From: Butyrivibrio sp.
GTDB taxonomy: Bacteria; Bacillota; Clostridia; Lachnospirales; Lachnospiraceae
Direction: 5' to 3'
DNA: 64,000 nucleotides
Assembly: GCA_015056625.1 (NCBI GenBank)
Contig: SVFY01000012.1
Coordinates: 1 to 64,000, forward strand
In this document: positions 32,222 through 41,076 of the stretch, in pieces
Position numbering within the stretch: position 1 is the stretch's first letter
Layout of the letters: each line of letters opens with the position of its first letter
Notes under the pieces: generated by a model
What the model was told of the DNA's origin: nothing
Databases searched by the model: none
The model's input: the letters and a program-made list of their open reading frames with translations, nothing else
Position numbers and translations under genes: made by a program

Positions 32222-33583
32222 ATGGACAGAGAGTATAAGCGCAGAAATTTCATCACTACATTTACAAAGGGCAATATCTTTTCAAAGCTAAGCTACGTCT
32301 TTTGCGGACTTGCCAACATCAGATACGGTCAGGTGGTAAAGGGACTTTTGTTCCTCTTACTTGAAGCATGTTATTTTGTCTTTTTATTTACCAAAGGGAT
32401 AGGTCTTTTACATGACCTCACAACCCTGGGGGAACACGAACAGGGCATGGCCTTTAACGAGGCCCTTGGCATCTATGAGATGCAGCAGGGTGACAACTCA
32501 ATGATCATCCTCCTTACGGGAGTAGTTGCCATCGTTGTCACTGTATGCTTTTTAGCTATATGGCTTTTTTCCATCGCTTCAGGTGAAAATGCCAGATTCA
32601 ATCACGATAACGGACATCACGTCAATAATTTTATTGAAGACGTTAAGTCATTAACCAACGAGAACATTCATCTCCTGCTTCTTGCTATACCTGTAGTAGG
32701 ACTTTTGATATTTACTTTTACGCCACTTATCTACATGATCCTCATGGCGTTTACCAACTATGACAATGAGCATCAGCCCCCGGGACATCTGTTTGACTGG
32801 GTGCAGCTTGATAACTTTAAAACACTTCTTTTATCAAGTGACAAGCTCTCTCAGACCTTCTGGCCTGTTCTTGGATGGACTTTTATCTGGGGTATCTTTG
32901 CAACCTTCAGCTGCTATTTTGGCGGAATGATACTTGCAATGATCATCAATTCTAAGGGCATTAAGATCAAAAAATTCTGGAGGACCATCTTTGTTGTGAC
33001 CATGGGAATTCCTTCATTTATTTCCCTCAAAGTTGTGGGAACAATGCTGGGGGAGAAGGGTATTTTTAACGTACTTATCCAGAAATGGGGCTGGACCGCA
33101 TCTGCAGTACCTTTCCTTACACAGGCTTCCTTTGCAAGGGTTTCTGTTATCCTGGTCAACTTCTGGATTGGAGTTCCGGTCACTATGCTCATGGTCAGCG
33201 GTATCCTTATGAACATCCCTGGGGAACTCTATGAGAGCGCAAGGATTGACGGCGCAAACCCCTTCGTGATATTCAGGAAGATCACATTCCCCTACATGTG
33301 GTTTGTGACAACACCTTATATTATTGCGAACCTGATCGGTAACTTTAATAACTTTAGTGCCATCTATTTCCTGACAGGAGGTGGTCCAATGACTCTTGAT
33401 TACTACAAGGGTGCTGGTAAGACAGATCTTCTTGTCACATGGCTGTATAAGCTTACAGCTGACACCAACGACTACAACCTGGCTGCCACAATCGGCATTT
33501 TGATCTTTATCATCTCAGCTACATTTACTCTTATAACTTTCCAAAGATCTGGATCAATGAAAAATGAGGAGGGATTCCAATAA
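32222..33583 (+). CDS. malF: Maltodextrin ABC permease, MalF type
   Basis: The 453-residue protein ends with a binding-protein-dependent permease domain (about 230-440), including the EAA-type loop GELYESARIDGANPFVIFRKITFP. Before it are an N-terminal cytoplasmic part and hydrophobic segments near 40-60 and 95-120, then 160-180 with LIYMILMAFTNYD. The extended N-terminus is like that of MalF proteins. The start ATG 32222 follows GGGAG at 32210-32214. It overlaps the MalG gene by one base (TAATG). Confidence 0.9.
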   Translation: MDREYKRRNFITTFTKGNIFSKLSYVFCGLANIRYGQVVKGLLFLLLEACYFVFLFTKGIGLLHDLTTLGEHEQGMAFNEALGIYEMQQGDNSMIILLTGVVAIVVTVCFLAIWLFSIASGENARFNHDNGHHVNNFIEDVKSLTNENIHLLLLAIPVVGLLIFTFTPLIYMILMAFTNYDNEHQPPGHLFDWVQLDNFKTLLLSSDKLSQTFWPVLGWTFIWGIFATFSCYFGGMILAMIINSKGIKIKKFWRTIFVVTMGIPSFISLKVVGTMLGEKGIFNVLIQKWGWTASAVPFLTQASFARVSVILVNFWIGVPVTMLMVSGILMNIPGELYESARIDGANPFVIFRKITFPYMWFVTTPYIIANLIGNFNNFSAIYFLTGGGPMTLDYYKGAGKTDLLVTWLYKLTADTNDYNLAATIGILIFIISATFTLITFQRSGSMKNEEGFQ

Positions 33584-34845
33584 TGAGAAACAAAACTGTT
33601 ATAGGACTTAATCTGGAACACTTCCTTAAGGCACTCATAGCCATAGTGATAGGCTTTATTTCGCTGCTTCTTCCTTTTACAAGTAAAGAGGCAGGAAGGA
33701 AAAACATGGTGAGTACGGTAGTTTCCGTGCTGGGGGCAGAGCATTCAGCTGCGGTATCATTTTTTCTTTATCTGGCAGTGATACTTACGGTGGCTTCTCT
33801 TTTGGTGGGGATCGCATCCTACATTTGGACCAGTGTAAAGATCGTAAGATGCTGGATGTACGTTCAGATTTGCGCTACGTTCTTCTGGACAATGCTTCTT
33901 TTTGCAGCAAAGATCATTCTTGATGAAAGCGGCATTGAAAGTGAATTTCTTTTAAAGAATGCAGGAGCCGGATTCTGGCTGGGGCTTATTGCTGCCTATG
34001 TAAGTCTTGTTTTTATCATGAAGGTTGCAGAGGTCAATGTGGGATACATAGTACTTACTATTCTGGGAGTTATCTGGATGTTCCCAATCCTCTGGATACT
34101 CCTTACAGCTCTTAGAGCAGAGCAGGGCTACTATGTCGGATACTTTTTCCCTAAGCACCTGACACTTAAGAACTTCTATGACCTGTTTCACAACGCCGCA
34201 GTTCCATTTGGAAAATGGTGGCTTAATACCATGATCGTTGCAGTATGCGGATGCGTACTTAACACACTGATCGTTCTTGGAACAGCCTTTGTACTTAGCC
34301 GTACAAGATTCAGCGGCAGAAAGCCTTTTATGAACATACTCATGATCATTGGAATGTTCCCTGGCTTCATGTCCATGGTAGCTCTTTATAACATCTTAAA
34401 GGGCCTTGGACTTAACCAGAGCATTGGCGCTCTTATCGTTGTAGGAGCTGCAGGAGCAGCAATGGGTTACCACATTACAAAGGGATTTTTTGATACTATT
34501 CCCAAGGCTATCGATGAAGCTGCAATCATAGATGGAGCTTCAAGGCTTCAGATATTTACAAGGATCACTATTCCTCTTAGTAAGTCCATCATCGTTTATC
34601 AGGTGCTTGGAACCTTCCTTGGAGCGTGGTCTGACTATATCTTCCCAAGGCTGCTTTTTGGCGACAGGCAGAGTTCCTACACTGTTGCAGTAGGTCTTTT
34701 CTGGATGACTGACTTTAGAAGAATTGACTCCTACTACACTCAGTTTGCTGCAGGTGCGGTAGTTATTGCAGTGCCTATTGTGATCCTTTTTATATGGCTT
34801 CAGAGATTTTATGTTGAGGGACTGTCAGGTTCTGTAAAGGGCTAA
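33583..34845 (+). CDS. malG: Maltodextrin ABC permease, MalG type, with extra N-terminal membrane region
   Basis: The 420-residue protein has the MalG permease domain in its C-terminal two thirds, with the EAA loop PKAIDEAAIIDGASRLQIFTRITIP near 305-330. About 140 N-terminal residues hold four more hydrophobic segments that standard MalG proteins (about 280-300 residues) lack. It pairs with the MalF-type permease; no ATPase gene is in the locus, so a shared MsmX-type ATPase must energise it. Start and stop are closely linked to its neighbours. Confidence 0.9.
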   Translation: MRNKTVIGLNLEHFLKALIAIVIGFISLLLPFTSKEAGRKNMVSTVVSVLGAEHSAAVSFFLYLAVILTVASLLVGIASYIWTSVKIVRCWMYVQICATFFWTMLLFAAKIILDESGIESEFLLKNAGAGFWLGLIAAYVSLVFIMKVAEVNVGYIVLTILGVIWMFPILWILLTALRAEQGYYVGYFFPKHLTLKNFYDLFHNAAVPFGKWWLNTMIVAVCGCVLNTLIVLGTAFVLSRTRFSGRKPFMNILMIIGMFPGFMSMVALYNILKGLGLNQSIGALIVVGAAGAAMGYHITKGFFDTIPKAIDEAAIIDGASRLQIFTRITIPLSKSIIVYQVLGTFLGAWSDYIFPRLLFGDRQSSYTVAVGLFWMTDFRRIDSYYTQFAAGAVVIAVPIVILFIWLQRFYVEGLSGSVKG

Positions 34846-34869
34846 AACAAGATATTTAAGAGGGTTTAC

Positions 34870-36714
34870 ATGAGAGATTGGACTAAGAGTATATACAGCG
34901 ATGGTACGGAAGGGTATGTAAGTAATCCCGCACCAAAGCTTGGAGAAGAGATAACGATAAAGCTCAGCTTTTTAAGCGGCGCACCGGTAAGAGACGTTCT
35001 GTTTTGGAGGATTGTCAACGGCGCAGAGAGCTATTGCTCTATGGAGTTTGAGGAACGTAAAAGCGGTCTTGACTACTACAGGGTAAAGACCACACTCAAT
35101 GAGCCAAAGCTTCAGTACCACTTTGTGCTTACCACAGAGGATGCTGCTTACTTTTATACCCAGGCGGGAGTGGAAACGACCGTTCCTGACTACAGGCATG
35201 ATTTTGTCATAAGGACTGACTATATCAAGCCTTCATGGGTTGATGGCGCAGTTTTTTACCAGATATTTCCTGAAAGGTTTTGCAATGGGGATCCTTCGAA
35301 TGATGTTCAGGATGGAGAGTACGAGTACTTTGGACATCCCTGCAAAAAGATGCCGGATTGGAACATGGCACCTTTGTCTGTAGAAGATGCTCATGGTATG
35401 GACTTTTTTGGCGGGGATCTTAAAGGCGTTCAGGACAAGATACCATACCTTAAAGACCTTGGCGTAACTGCAATTTATTTAAATCCGATATTTACTGCTT
35501 ACTCAACCCACAAGTATGACTGCATAGACTATTTCCATGTGGATCCTCACTTTGGCGGAGATGAAGCTTTAGCGAGTTTGTCAAAGGCTCTTCATCAGAA
35601 TGGTATGAAGCTGATCCTTGATATTTCTGTTAACCACACAGGAAGTGAACATGAGTGGACAAGGACAAAGAGAGAGTTCTATTTTAAGGATGCTGACGGT
35701 TCTCTAAAGGGCTGGTGCGGCGTAAAGAGCCTTCCCTTCATGGACTATCGAAATGAGGAACTTAAGGATCTCATCTACAGAGGTGAAAATAGTGTCCTTA
35801 GAAAGTGGCTTCGGCCGCCCTATGACATTGACGGCTGGCGCTTTGACGTGGCTGATGTTCTTGGAAAAAATGACGATGTGCAGGTGGCAGATCAGCTCTG
35901 GAGAGATATTTGCGATGCCATACGGCAGGAGAAAAAAGATGCCTTCATTATTGGGGAGCATTGGGGTGACTGCTATGAGTACCTGCAGGGAGATCTTTGG
36001 AATACTCCTATGAACTACTATGGCTTTGGCAGGGTTGTGAGACAGTTTGCAGGTCTTCCGGATCTCTTTTTGGAAAGAAGTAAGGAGATCATGGAGGCAA
36101 AGTATGTAATGACTGCCAGGGACGTGGTGCGAAGGACTGATGACCACTACACGTTCCTGCCCCAGGCTATAGCTGACTGTCAGATGAACCTTTTTGACAG
36201 CCACGATGTCATGAGAGTTCACAACTATAAAGAGATCTCTTTTGATAGATACAGAGGTGTGGTTCTCTCATACCTTATGTTTACAGGTATTCCCTGCATT
36301 TACTACGGAGATGAAGTCGGTATAGACGGACATACAAAAAGCGATGCAGGATGTAGATATCCTATGCCCTGGGACAAAGAGGGCAGGGAGCGGGATAAGT
36401 TCTTTTCGCTGTATAAAAGAGTGATAGAGCTTAGAAGAAATGTTCCTGCCTTTGCAAAGGGCGGAAGGAAGGTCCTCTTTGATGATGGCAGGATCCTGGC
36501 TGTTGCAAGGTTTTTGGGCAGCGAAAAATATGTGGCCATCATATCCCGGGAGGATGAGGAAAAAGAGATTTCCCTGCCGCTTTGGCAGATCGGCGCCAAA
36601 AAGGCGTCATCAGGTTTTGATGAGTTCAAAGCCGTGTTTGAGGCAACTGCTGCAGACGGAGAGCTTAGCATCAAAGTGCCTGCAGATGCAGCATTTATCA
36701 TAAAAGTTGATTAA
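34870..36714 (+). CDS. GH13 neopullulanase/cyclomaltodextrinase-like enzyme
   Basis: The 614-residue protein has an N-terminal beta-sandwich (about 1-125, CBM34-like) and a GH13_20-like barrel: DGAVFYQIFPERFCNGD, FFGGDLKGVQDKIPYLKDLG, LDISVNHTGSEHEW, DGWRFDVADV with the nucleophile Asp, FIIGEHWGD with the acid/base Glu and NLFDSHDVMR. No signal peptide is present, so it degrades imported maltodextrins in the cytoplasm. AAGAGGG lies before ATG 34870. It ends close to the GH31 start, which follows after 13 bases. Confidence 0.92.
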   Translation: MRDWTKSIYSDGTEGYVSNPAPKLGEEITIKLSFLSGAPVRDVLFWRIVNGAESYCSMEFEERKSGLDYYRVKTTLNEPKLQYHFVLTTEDAAYFYTQAGVETTVPDYRHDFVIRTDYIKPSWVDGAVFYQIFPERFCNGDPSNDVQDGEYEYFGHPCKKMPDWNMAPLSVEDAHGMDFFGGDLKGVQDKIPYLKDLGVTAIYLNPIFTAYSTHKYDCIDYFHVDPHFGGDEALASLSKALHQNGMKLILDISVNHTGSEHEWTRTKREFYFKDADGSLKGWCGVKSLPFMDYRNEELKDLIYRGENSVLRKWLRPPYDIDGWRFDVADVLGKNDDVQVADQLWRDICDAIRQEKKDAFIIGEHWGDCYEYLQGDLWNTPMNYYGFGRVVRQFAGLPDLFLERSKEIMEAKYVMTARDVVRRTDDHYTFLPQAIADCQMNLFDSHDVMRVHNYKEISFDRYRGVVLSYLMFTGIPCIYYGDEVGIDGHTKSDAGCRYPMPWDKEGRERDKFFSLYKRVIELRRNVPAFAKGGRKVLFDDGRILAVARFLGSEKYVAIISREDEEKEISLPLWQIGAKKASSGFDEFKAVFEATAADGELSIKVPADAAFIIKVD

Positions 36715-36727
36715 TTGGAGATGCGCT

Positions 36728-39010
36728 ATGAGCAAAGTAATAACTGGGGATAAGTACAGGATAACTGTGCTTACTGATAGGCTGCTTAGATTTGAATATA
36801 GTGACGATGGCCTCTTTGAAGATGGTCTCACAAAGACAGTAGTAAACAGGGATTTTCCCGAGGTTATCACCTATGTAAGGAAAGAGGATGGCTTTATTGT
36901 CGTAGAGACAGATGAGCTTATTGTGAGATACGATGAAAAGCCCTTTACTTCAAACGGACTTTCTGTAGAACTTAAGAATTTTGGTACCTGTTATCACTAC
37001 AGTTTTGAGTATAACAGTGCGGGACGCAATCTTGGCGGAACGGTCAGGACCCTTGATACCATTGACGGCGGACTTCCGCTGGGGCCTGGAATATTCGGAA
37101 GAGAGGGCTATGCTGTTTTATATGATGGGAATAGCCCATTATATGACAGGGAGCTTGATCTGTTTTTTAACAGAAAAGAAGCTGCTACAGATTTTTATTT
37201 CTTTGGCTATGGAAAGGATTACTACGGCGGCCTTAGGGATTTTTACAAGCTAAGTGGTCAGGTGCCTCTGATTCCAAGATATGCACTTGGTAACTGGTGG
37301 AGCAGATATTACAAGTATTCTGAGGACAGCTATAGGGAAGTTGTTGATAAGTTTAAAGAAGAGGAGATACCTCTTTCCGTTGCGGTCATTGATATGGATT
37401 GGCATATTACTGAGGTGGATCCAAAGTATGGAAGCGGCTGGACAGGATATACCTGGGATAAGAAGCTCTTTCCGGATTATAAGAGATTCCTTAAATACCT
37501 TAAGGATAACAAGCTGGCAACTACCCTTAACCTTCACCCGGCAGACGGCGTTCGTGCATTTGAAGATCAGTACAGCGCTGTGGCAGAAAGAATGGGCGTT
37601 GATGCTGCGGCGGAAGAGCCTGTTGAATTTGATTTTGGAAATGAGAAGTTCAGGGATGCATATTTTGAAGAGATCATGCAGCCCTATGAAAAAGACGGCG
37701 TTGATTTCTGGTGGATCGACTGGCAGCAGGGCTTTGGAAGGAAGGCTTCTGATGTGGACCCGCTGATACTTTTAAATCACTACCATTATAGGGATCAGGA
37801 AAAGAGAAACAAGCGTCCTATGATCTTTTCAAGGTACGCAGGTCCTGGAAGCCACAGGTATCCTATTGGATTCTCGGGAGACACTGTCTGTTCCTGGAAG
37901 AGCCTTGAATTTCAGCCATATTTTACAGCTACCTCCAGCAACATAGGATATGGCTGGTGGAGCCACGATATTGGCGGACACATGATGGGAGATAAGGACA
38001 ATGAGAGGCTCATAAGGTGGATACAGTACGGAGTATTCTCACCTATCATGAGGCTTCACTCCAGTGCCAGTCCTTTCCTCAACAAGGAGCCATGGGTGAT
38101 AGATGAGCCTTATCACAGCGCCATGAAGAAGTTTATGAGACTGCGCCATCGGCTGGTTCCATATCTTTACACAGAAAACTACAGGGCATATTCAGAGGGT
38201 AAACCCCTTGTAAGGCCCATGTACTACGACTTTTCTGATAATGAAGAGTCCTACAATGTTCCAAATGAATACGGCTTTGGTGATACTCTTTTTGTCGGCG
38301 CTATAACAACGCCGCTTGATGATAAATTAAAACTCTCATTTGTTAATATGATCATTCCTCGCGGCCGATACGTCGACCTTTTAAGCGGAAGAGTCTATAA
38401 CGGTGGCAAAAAGAGAAAACTCTACAGGGATATTTACGAGATTCCTGTTTTGATGGCTGCAGGAACTATACTTCCTCTTGCACCTGACAGCGGTGAAAAC
38501 GGATGTGACTGTCCAGACAAGCTGGAGCTTATTGTGGCAGCTGGAGCAGACGGCCAGTATGCTCTCTACGAAGATGATGGCTGCAGCACAGACTACAAAA
38601 AAGGCAAGTTTGCGACTACTGCCTTTGAGTGCAGATTTTATGGGGCAGATGGGACAATAGATATAGTTATAAAGCCATCCGAAGGTGACCTGTCACTTAT
38701 CCCTGCAAAGCGCGACTACGATATAACCCTGCTTGGCGCAGGTGATCACCGCACCCTGACAGTAAAGGGGGTCAAAACATCAGAGGGCATCACAGTTTCT
38801 TTTGACAACGTATTCCTCACCGGCAATGACCACGCCAAGGAAGTCTTCGACATCCTTGAGCGAGCAGAGATCGAAATAATAGTGAAGGACAAGATCTACG
38901 ACGCAGTTCGCAACATGCCCGCAGACAAGTTCCTTTCCTGGCTCCGCTCCGAAGCTTTTTCCGAAAACCTCAAAGACGCCATCACGGAAGTCTTTGAAGA
39001 CATATTGTAA
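36728..39010 (+). CDS. GH31 alpha-glucosidase
   Basis: The 760-residue protein is a GH31 enzyme. WWIDWQQG at about 328-335 contains the nucleophile Asp, and GFSGDTVCSW near 381-390 contains the acid/base Asp. Other GH31 marks are ALGNWWSRYYKYSE and IDMDWHITE. It has no signal peptide and is thus cytoplasmic, acting on oligosaccharides already taken up. The last 95 residues form an alpha/beta extension of unknown role. ATG 36728 is chosen over the upstream TTG 36707 because GGAGAT at 36717-36722 fits it. It completes the maltodextrin operon. Confidence 0.93.
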   Translation: MSKVITGDKYRITVLTDRLLRFEYSDDGLFEDGLTKTVVNRDFPEVITYVRKEDGFIVVETDELIVRYDEKPFTSNGLSVELKNFGTCYHYSFEYNSAGRNLGGTVRTLDTIDGGLPLGPGIFGREGYAVLYDGNSPLYDRELDLFFNRKEAATDFYFFGYGKDYYGGLRDFYKLSGQVPLIPRYALGNWWSRYYKYSEDSYREVVDKFKEEEIPLSVAVIDMDWHITEVDPKYGSGWTGYTWDKKLFPDYKRFLKYLKDNKLATTLNLHPADGVRAFEDQYSAVAERMGVDAAAEEPVEFDFGNEKFRDAYFEEIMQPYEKDGVDFWWIDWQQGFGRKASDVDPLILLNHYHYRDQEKRNKRPMIFSRYAGPGSHRYPIGFSGDTVCSWKSLEFQPYFTATSSNIGYGWWSHDIGGHMMGDKDNERLIRWIQYGVFSPIMRLHSSASPFLNKEPWVIDEPYHSAMKKFMRLRHRLVPYLYTENYRAYSEGKPLVRPMYYDFSDNEESYNVPNEYGFGDTLFVGAITTPLDDKLKLSFVNMIIPRGRYVDLLSGRVYNGGKKRKLYRDIYEIPVLMAAGTILPLAPDSGENGCDCPDKLELIVAAGADGQYALYEDDGCSTDYKKGKFATTAFECRFYGADGTIDIVIKPSEGDLSLIPAKRDYDITLLGAGDHRTLTVKGVKTSEGITVSFDNVFLTGNDHAKEVFDILERAEIEIIVKDKIYDAVRNMPADKFLSWLRSEAFSENLKDAITEVFEDIL

Positions 39011-39022
39011 CTTTCTCTCCAC

Positions 39023-39054
39023 GCCCGCAGGCCGCTCACAACCTGCGGGCTTTT
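39023..39054 (+). terminator. Rho-independent terminator of the maltodextrin operon
   Basis: GCCCGCAG pairs perfectly with CTGCGGGC over a 12-base loop and is followed by four T residues. Confidence 0.85.
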
Positions 39055-39058
39055 ACAT

Positions 39059-39124
39059 GACACGGGGACGGTTCTACTGTCTCATTGTGCACAACAAGAC
39101 ACAGGGACGGTTCTACTGTCTGCT
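39059..39124 (+). repeat. Two REP-like repeats before the RAYT gene
   Basis: Two copies of a GACAC(G/A)GGGACGGTTCTACTGTC unit lie at 39059-39083 and 39098-39120. The linker CTCATTGTGCACAACAA recurs, in inverse, between copies near 41040. The units match those around 40018 and 40914-41073. Confidence 0.85.
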
Positions 39125-39265
39125 TTACAAATTATGTTTTCCATGTTATAGTCCATTTCTGGACTTAAATCACTCCCCGCTCTGGGGAAGACTAAATAGA
39201 GTTTTCTATTTGGTTGTGTTTCCACTCATTTTTAAGAAGAGTAGTTTTGTACAGGAGGTAAATTA

Positions 39266-40009
39266 ATGCCGCGTCAAGCGCGAAACAAGAGTGCATCAGG
39301 TTATATGCACGTAATTGTCAGAGGGATAGGAAAACAACTGCTGTTTGAGGATGAATTTGATTATAGGTATTACCTGAAGAAACTAGAACAATACTGCATG
39401 GATACAGAGGTTAGCATCAGCGCATATTGTTTGATGGATAATCATGTCCATCTGCTAGTAAAAGGGGATTCTGAAGATATAGCTCTTTTGATGAAGAAAA
39501 TAGGTGTGAGCTATTCGTGGTATTACAATAAAAAATATGATCGGGTAGGGCATCTTTTTCAAGATAGATATAAGAGCGAACCTATAGAAAATGAAAAATA
39601 TCTTTTGACAGCATTTCGCTATATTTTAAAAAATCCGGAAAAAGCGGGAATATGCAGTGTGGCTCGATATCCCTGGAACAGCTTTTGGTTTTATGACAAG
39701 CCGCTTCCATATATGGATTTATCAGCAGTGAAGGAAGTTTTGGGAGGTTTTAGTCAGTATAGAGAATATATTGAGCAGAAAGAGGATGATCAGGGGCTTG
39801 AGTACTCTGAGACCTGGCACAGTGATTCTAGTGCAAAAGAGATAATGATGAGATGTCTGGGCATATCTAGTGGAACAGCTTTGCAGAACTATAATAAGCA
39901 GGAAAGAAATGAAGCAATTATAAAACTCAAGAAATGCGGATTGACAGTACGACAGATTGAAAGACTTACAGGAATCGGGCGAAATATTGTTCAGAATGCA
40001 GGAAAGTAG
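39266..40009 (+). CDS. REP-associated tyrosine transposase (RAYT, IS200/IS605-like Y1 transposase)
   Basis: The 247-residue protein has the HUH nuclease motif HVH at 60-62 in CLMDNHVHLL. GHLFQDRYKS near 105 carries the catalytic Tyr region, and FRYILKNPEKAG follows. A C-terminal helix-turn-helix (LKKCGLTVRQIERLTGIGRN) is present, as in RAYTs. RAYTs recognise nearby REP repeats and help to spread them. The gene is flanked by inverted REP-like units at 39059-39120 and 40018-40042. AGGAGG at 39252-39257 precedes the ATG. Confidence 0.93.
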   Translation: MPRQARNKSASGYMHVIVRGIGKQLLFEDEFDYRYYLKKLEQYCMDTEVSISAYCLMDNHVHLLVKGDSEDIALLMKKIGVSYSWYYNKKYDRVGHLFQDRYKSEPIENEKYLLTAFRYILKNPEKAGICSVARYPWNSFWFYDKPLPYMDLSAVKEVLGGFSQYREYIEQKEDDQGLEYSETWHSDSSAKEIMMRCLGISSGTALQNYNKQERNEAIIKLKKCGLTVRQIERLTGIGRNIVQNAGK

Positions 40010-40017
40010 TTTCAAAT

Positions 40018-40042
40018 GAGACAGTAGAACCGTCCCTGTGTC
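40018..40042 (-). repeat. REP-like repeat after the RAYT gene, inverted
   Basis: GAGACAGTAGAACCGTCCCTGTGTC is the inverse of the units at 39059 and 39098, so the transposase gene lies between inverted copies. Confidence 0.85.
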
Positions 40043-40048
40043 TTATGG

Positions 40049-40097
40049 ATAAAAATAGCCCTCTTTACTAGAATATGCATTGTCCAATAAAGAGGGT
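40049..40097 (-). terminator. Minus-strand terminator of the SIMPL gene
   Basis: On the minus strand, ACCCTCTTTA pairs with TAAAGAGGGC (first pair G-U or mismatched) and is followed by TATTTTTATCC. Confidence 0.7.
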
Positions 40098-40114
40098 GTA
40101 TGTCAATAACTTGT

Positions 40115-40864
40115 TTATTTAAGGTCGTATTCCAGTTTGACAGTTATTGTTGCTGTTTTATGCTGAGAGCTTGTATCAAATGCACCGTCATAGGAATAGC
40201 TGCTTGTGCCAGAATTCTGCGCTGTTATCTGGAATACTCCAAGACTAGAGTTTTTGAGTTTGCCAAGTCTTGCTCCGGAGTTCTTGGCAATGATGTCAAT
40301 TCTCTCTTTTGCATTCTGTGATGCCTTGTCTATAAGGTCAAGCTTAAGCTCGTCTAGAGCTGAGTAGTAGTACTCGGGATAGTCAGACTCAAGTTCTACG
40401 CCTCTGTCAAGAAGACTTGAAATGTCTCTAGAGATTTTCTCTACGGTAGCGATGTTCTTGGAAGATACAGTTACGCTCTGGGTAAGCTTATAACCATCTT
40501 CTTCCTGGCCTACGTAATTGCCATTAGCATCATATACATCCCTGTATGTTCTTCTAATGTCTACTGCGCTGAATACGATTTCATCCTCAGCAATACTGTT
40601 ATTGGTAAGGTACTTCTTTACTTCATCAGCATCAGATTTGATCTTGGCGTAGGCTGCCTGAGAGCTATAATCGACCGCACTAAATGAGCCTCTCCAGATA
40701 ATTATGTCCGCATCAAAATCAACGCTGGCACTACCTGTTGCAGATATTGTATGACTGCTCTCGGATCTGAAATGCGATAGTCCAAAAGCTAGTGCTATGC
40801 AACTGAGCAGTACGCATATTCCAATGATCAGCGCTCCCCATACCCCAGTTTTCTTATTTTCCAT
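40115..40864 (-). CDS. SIMPL domain (DUF541) protein, membrane-anchored
   Basis: The 249-residue protein has one N-terminal membrane segment (about 9-30) and a SIMPL domain. Markers are SHTISATGSASVDFDADIIIW, LTQSVTVSSKNIATV and the final TATITVKLEYDL. The domain lies outside the membrane. SIMPL proteins are widespread and linked to stress or signalling in a few cases; the role here is unknown. It forms a single gene with its own terminator and is bordered by REP-like repeats on its upstream side. Confidence 0.82.
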   Translation of the reverse strand: MENKKTGVWGALIIGICVLLSCIALAFGLSHFRSESSHTISATGSASVDFDADIIIWRGSFSAVDYSSQAAYAKIKSDADEVKKYLTNNSIAEDEIVFSAVDIRRTYRDVYDANGNYVGQEEDGYKLTQSVTVSSKNIATVEKISRDISSLLDRGVELESDYPEYYYSALDELKLDLIDKASQNAKERIDIIAKNSGARLGKLKNSSLGVFQITAQNSGTSSYSYDGAFDTSSQHKTATITVKLEYDLK

Positions 40865-40913
40865 ACTTTCTTTCCTCCTATAGCTAAAAAACTTTCACGA
40901 CAATTATAACACA

Positions 40914-41073
40914 AGACACGGGGACGGTTCTTTTGTCTTACAACAATAAAAATCCCTTGTGACGAGACTGCAATGTAGCCTCGAAAAACAAGGGATATTT
41001 TTGCCAGGAAGACAGAAGAACCGTCCCCGTGACTTGTTGTGCACAATGAGACAGAAGAACCGTCCCCGTGTCT
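40914..41073. repeat. Three REP-like repeats, one plus and two minus, around a terminator
   Basis: GACACGGGGACGGTTCTTTTGTC at 40914-40936 is followed by its inverse at 41010-41032 (GACAGAAGAACCGTCCCCGTGAC) and at 41050-41072 (GACAGAAGAACCGTCCCCGTGTC). The TTGTTGTGCACAATGA linker separates the last two. Between the first two lies a hairpin AAAAATCCCTTGT / ACAAGGGATATTTTT at about 40947-41001, which terminates the DegV gene on the minus strand. Confidence 0.85.
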
Positions 41074-41076
41074 TGT

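Noticed and set aside
39059-41073. CRISPR-like array
   Set aside because: The repeated unit occurs in both orientations with irregular spacing and a RAYT gene is adjacent, so these are REP-like repeats.
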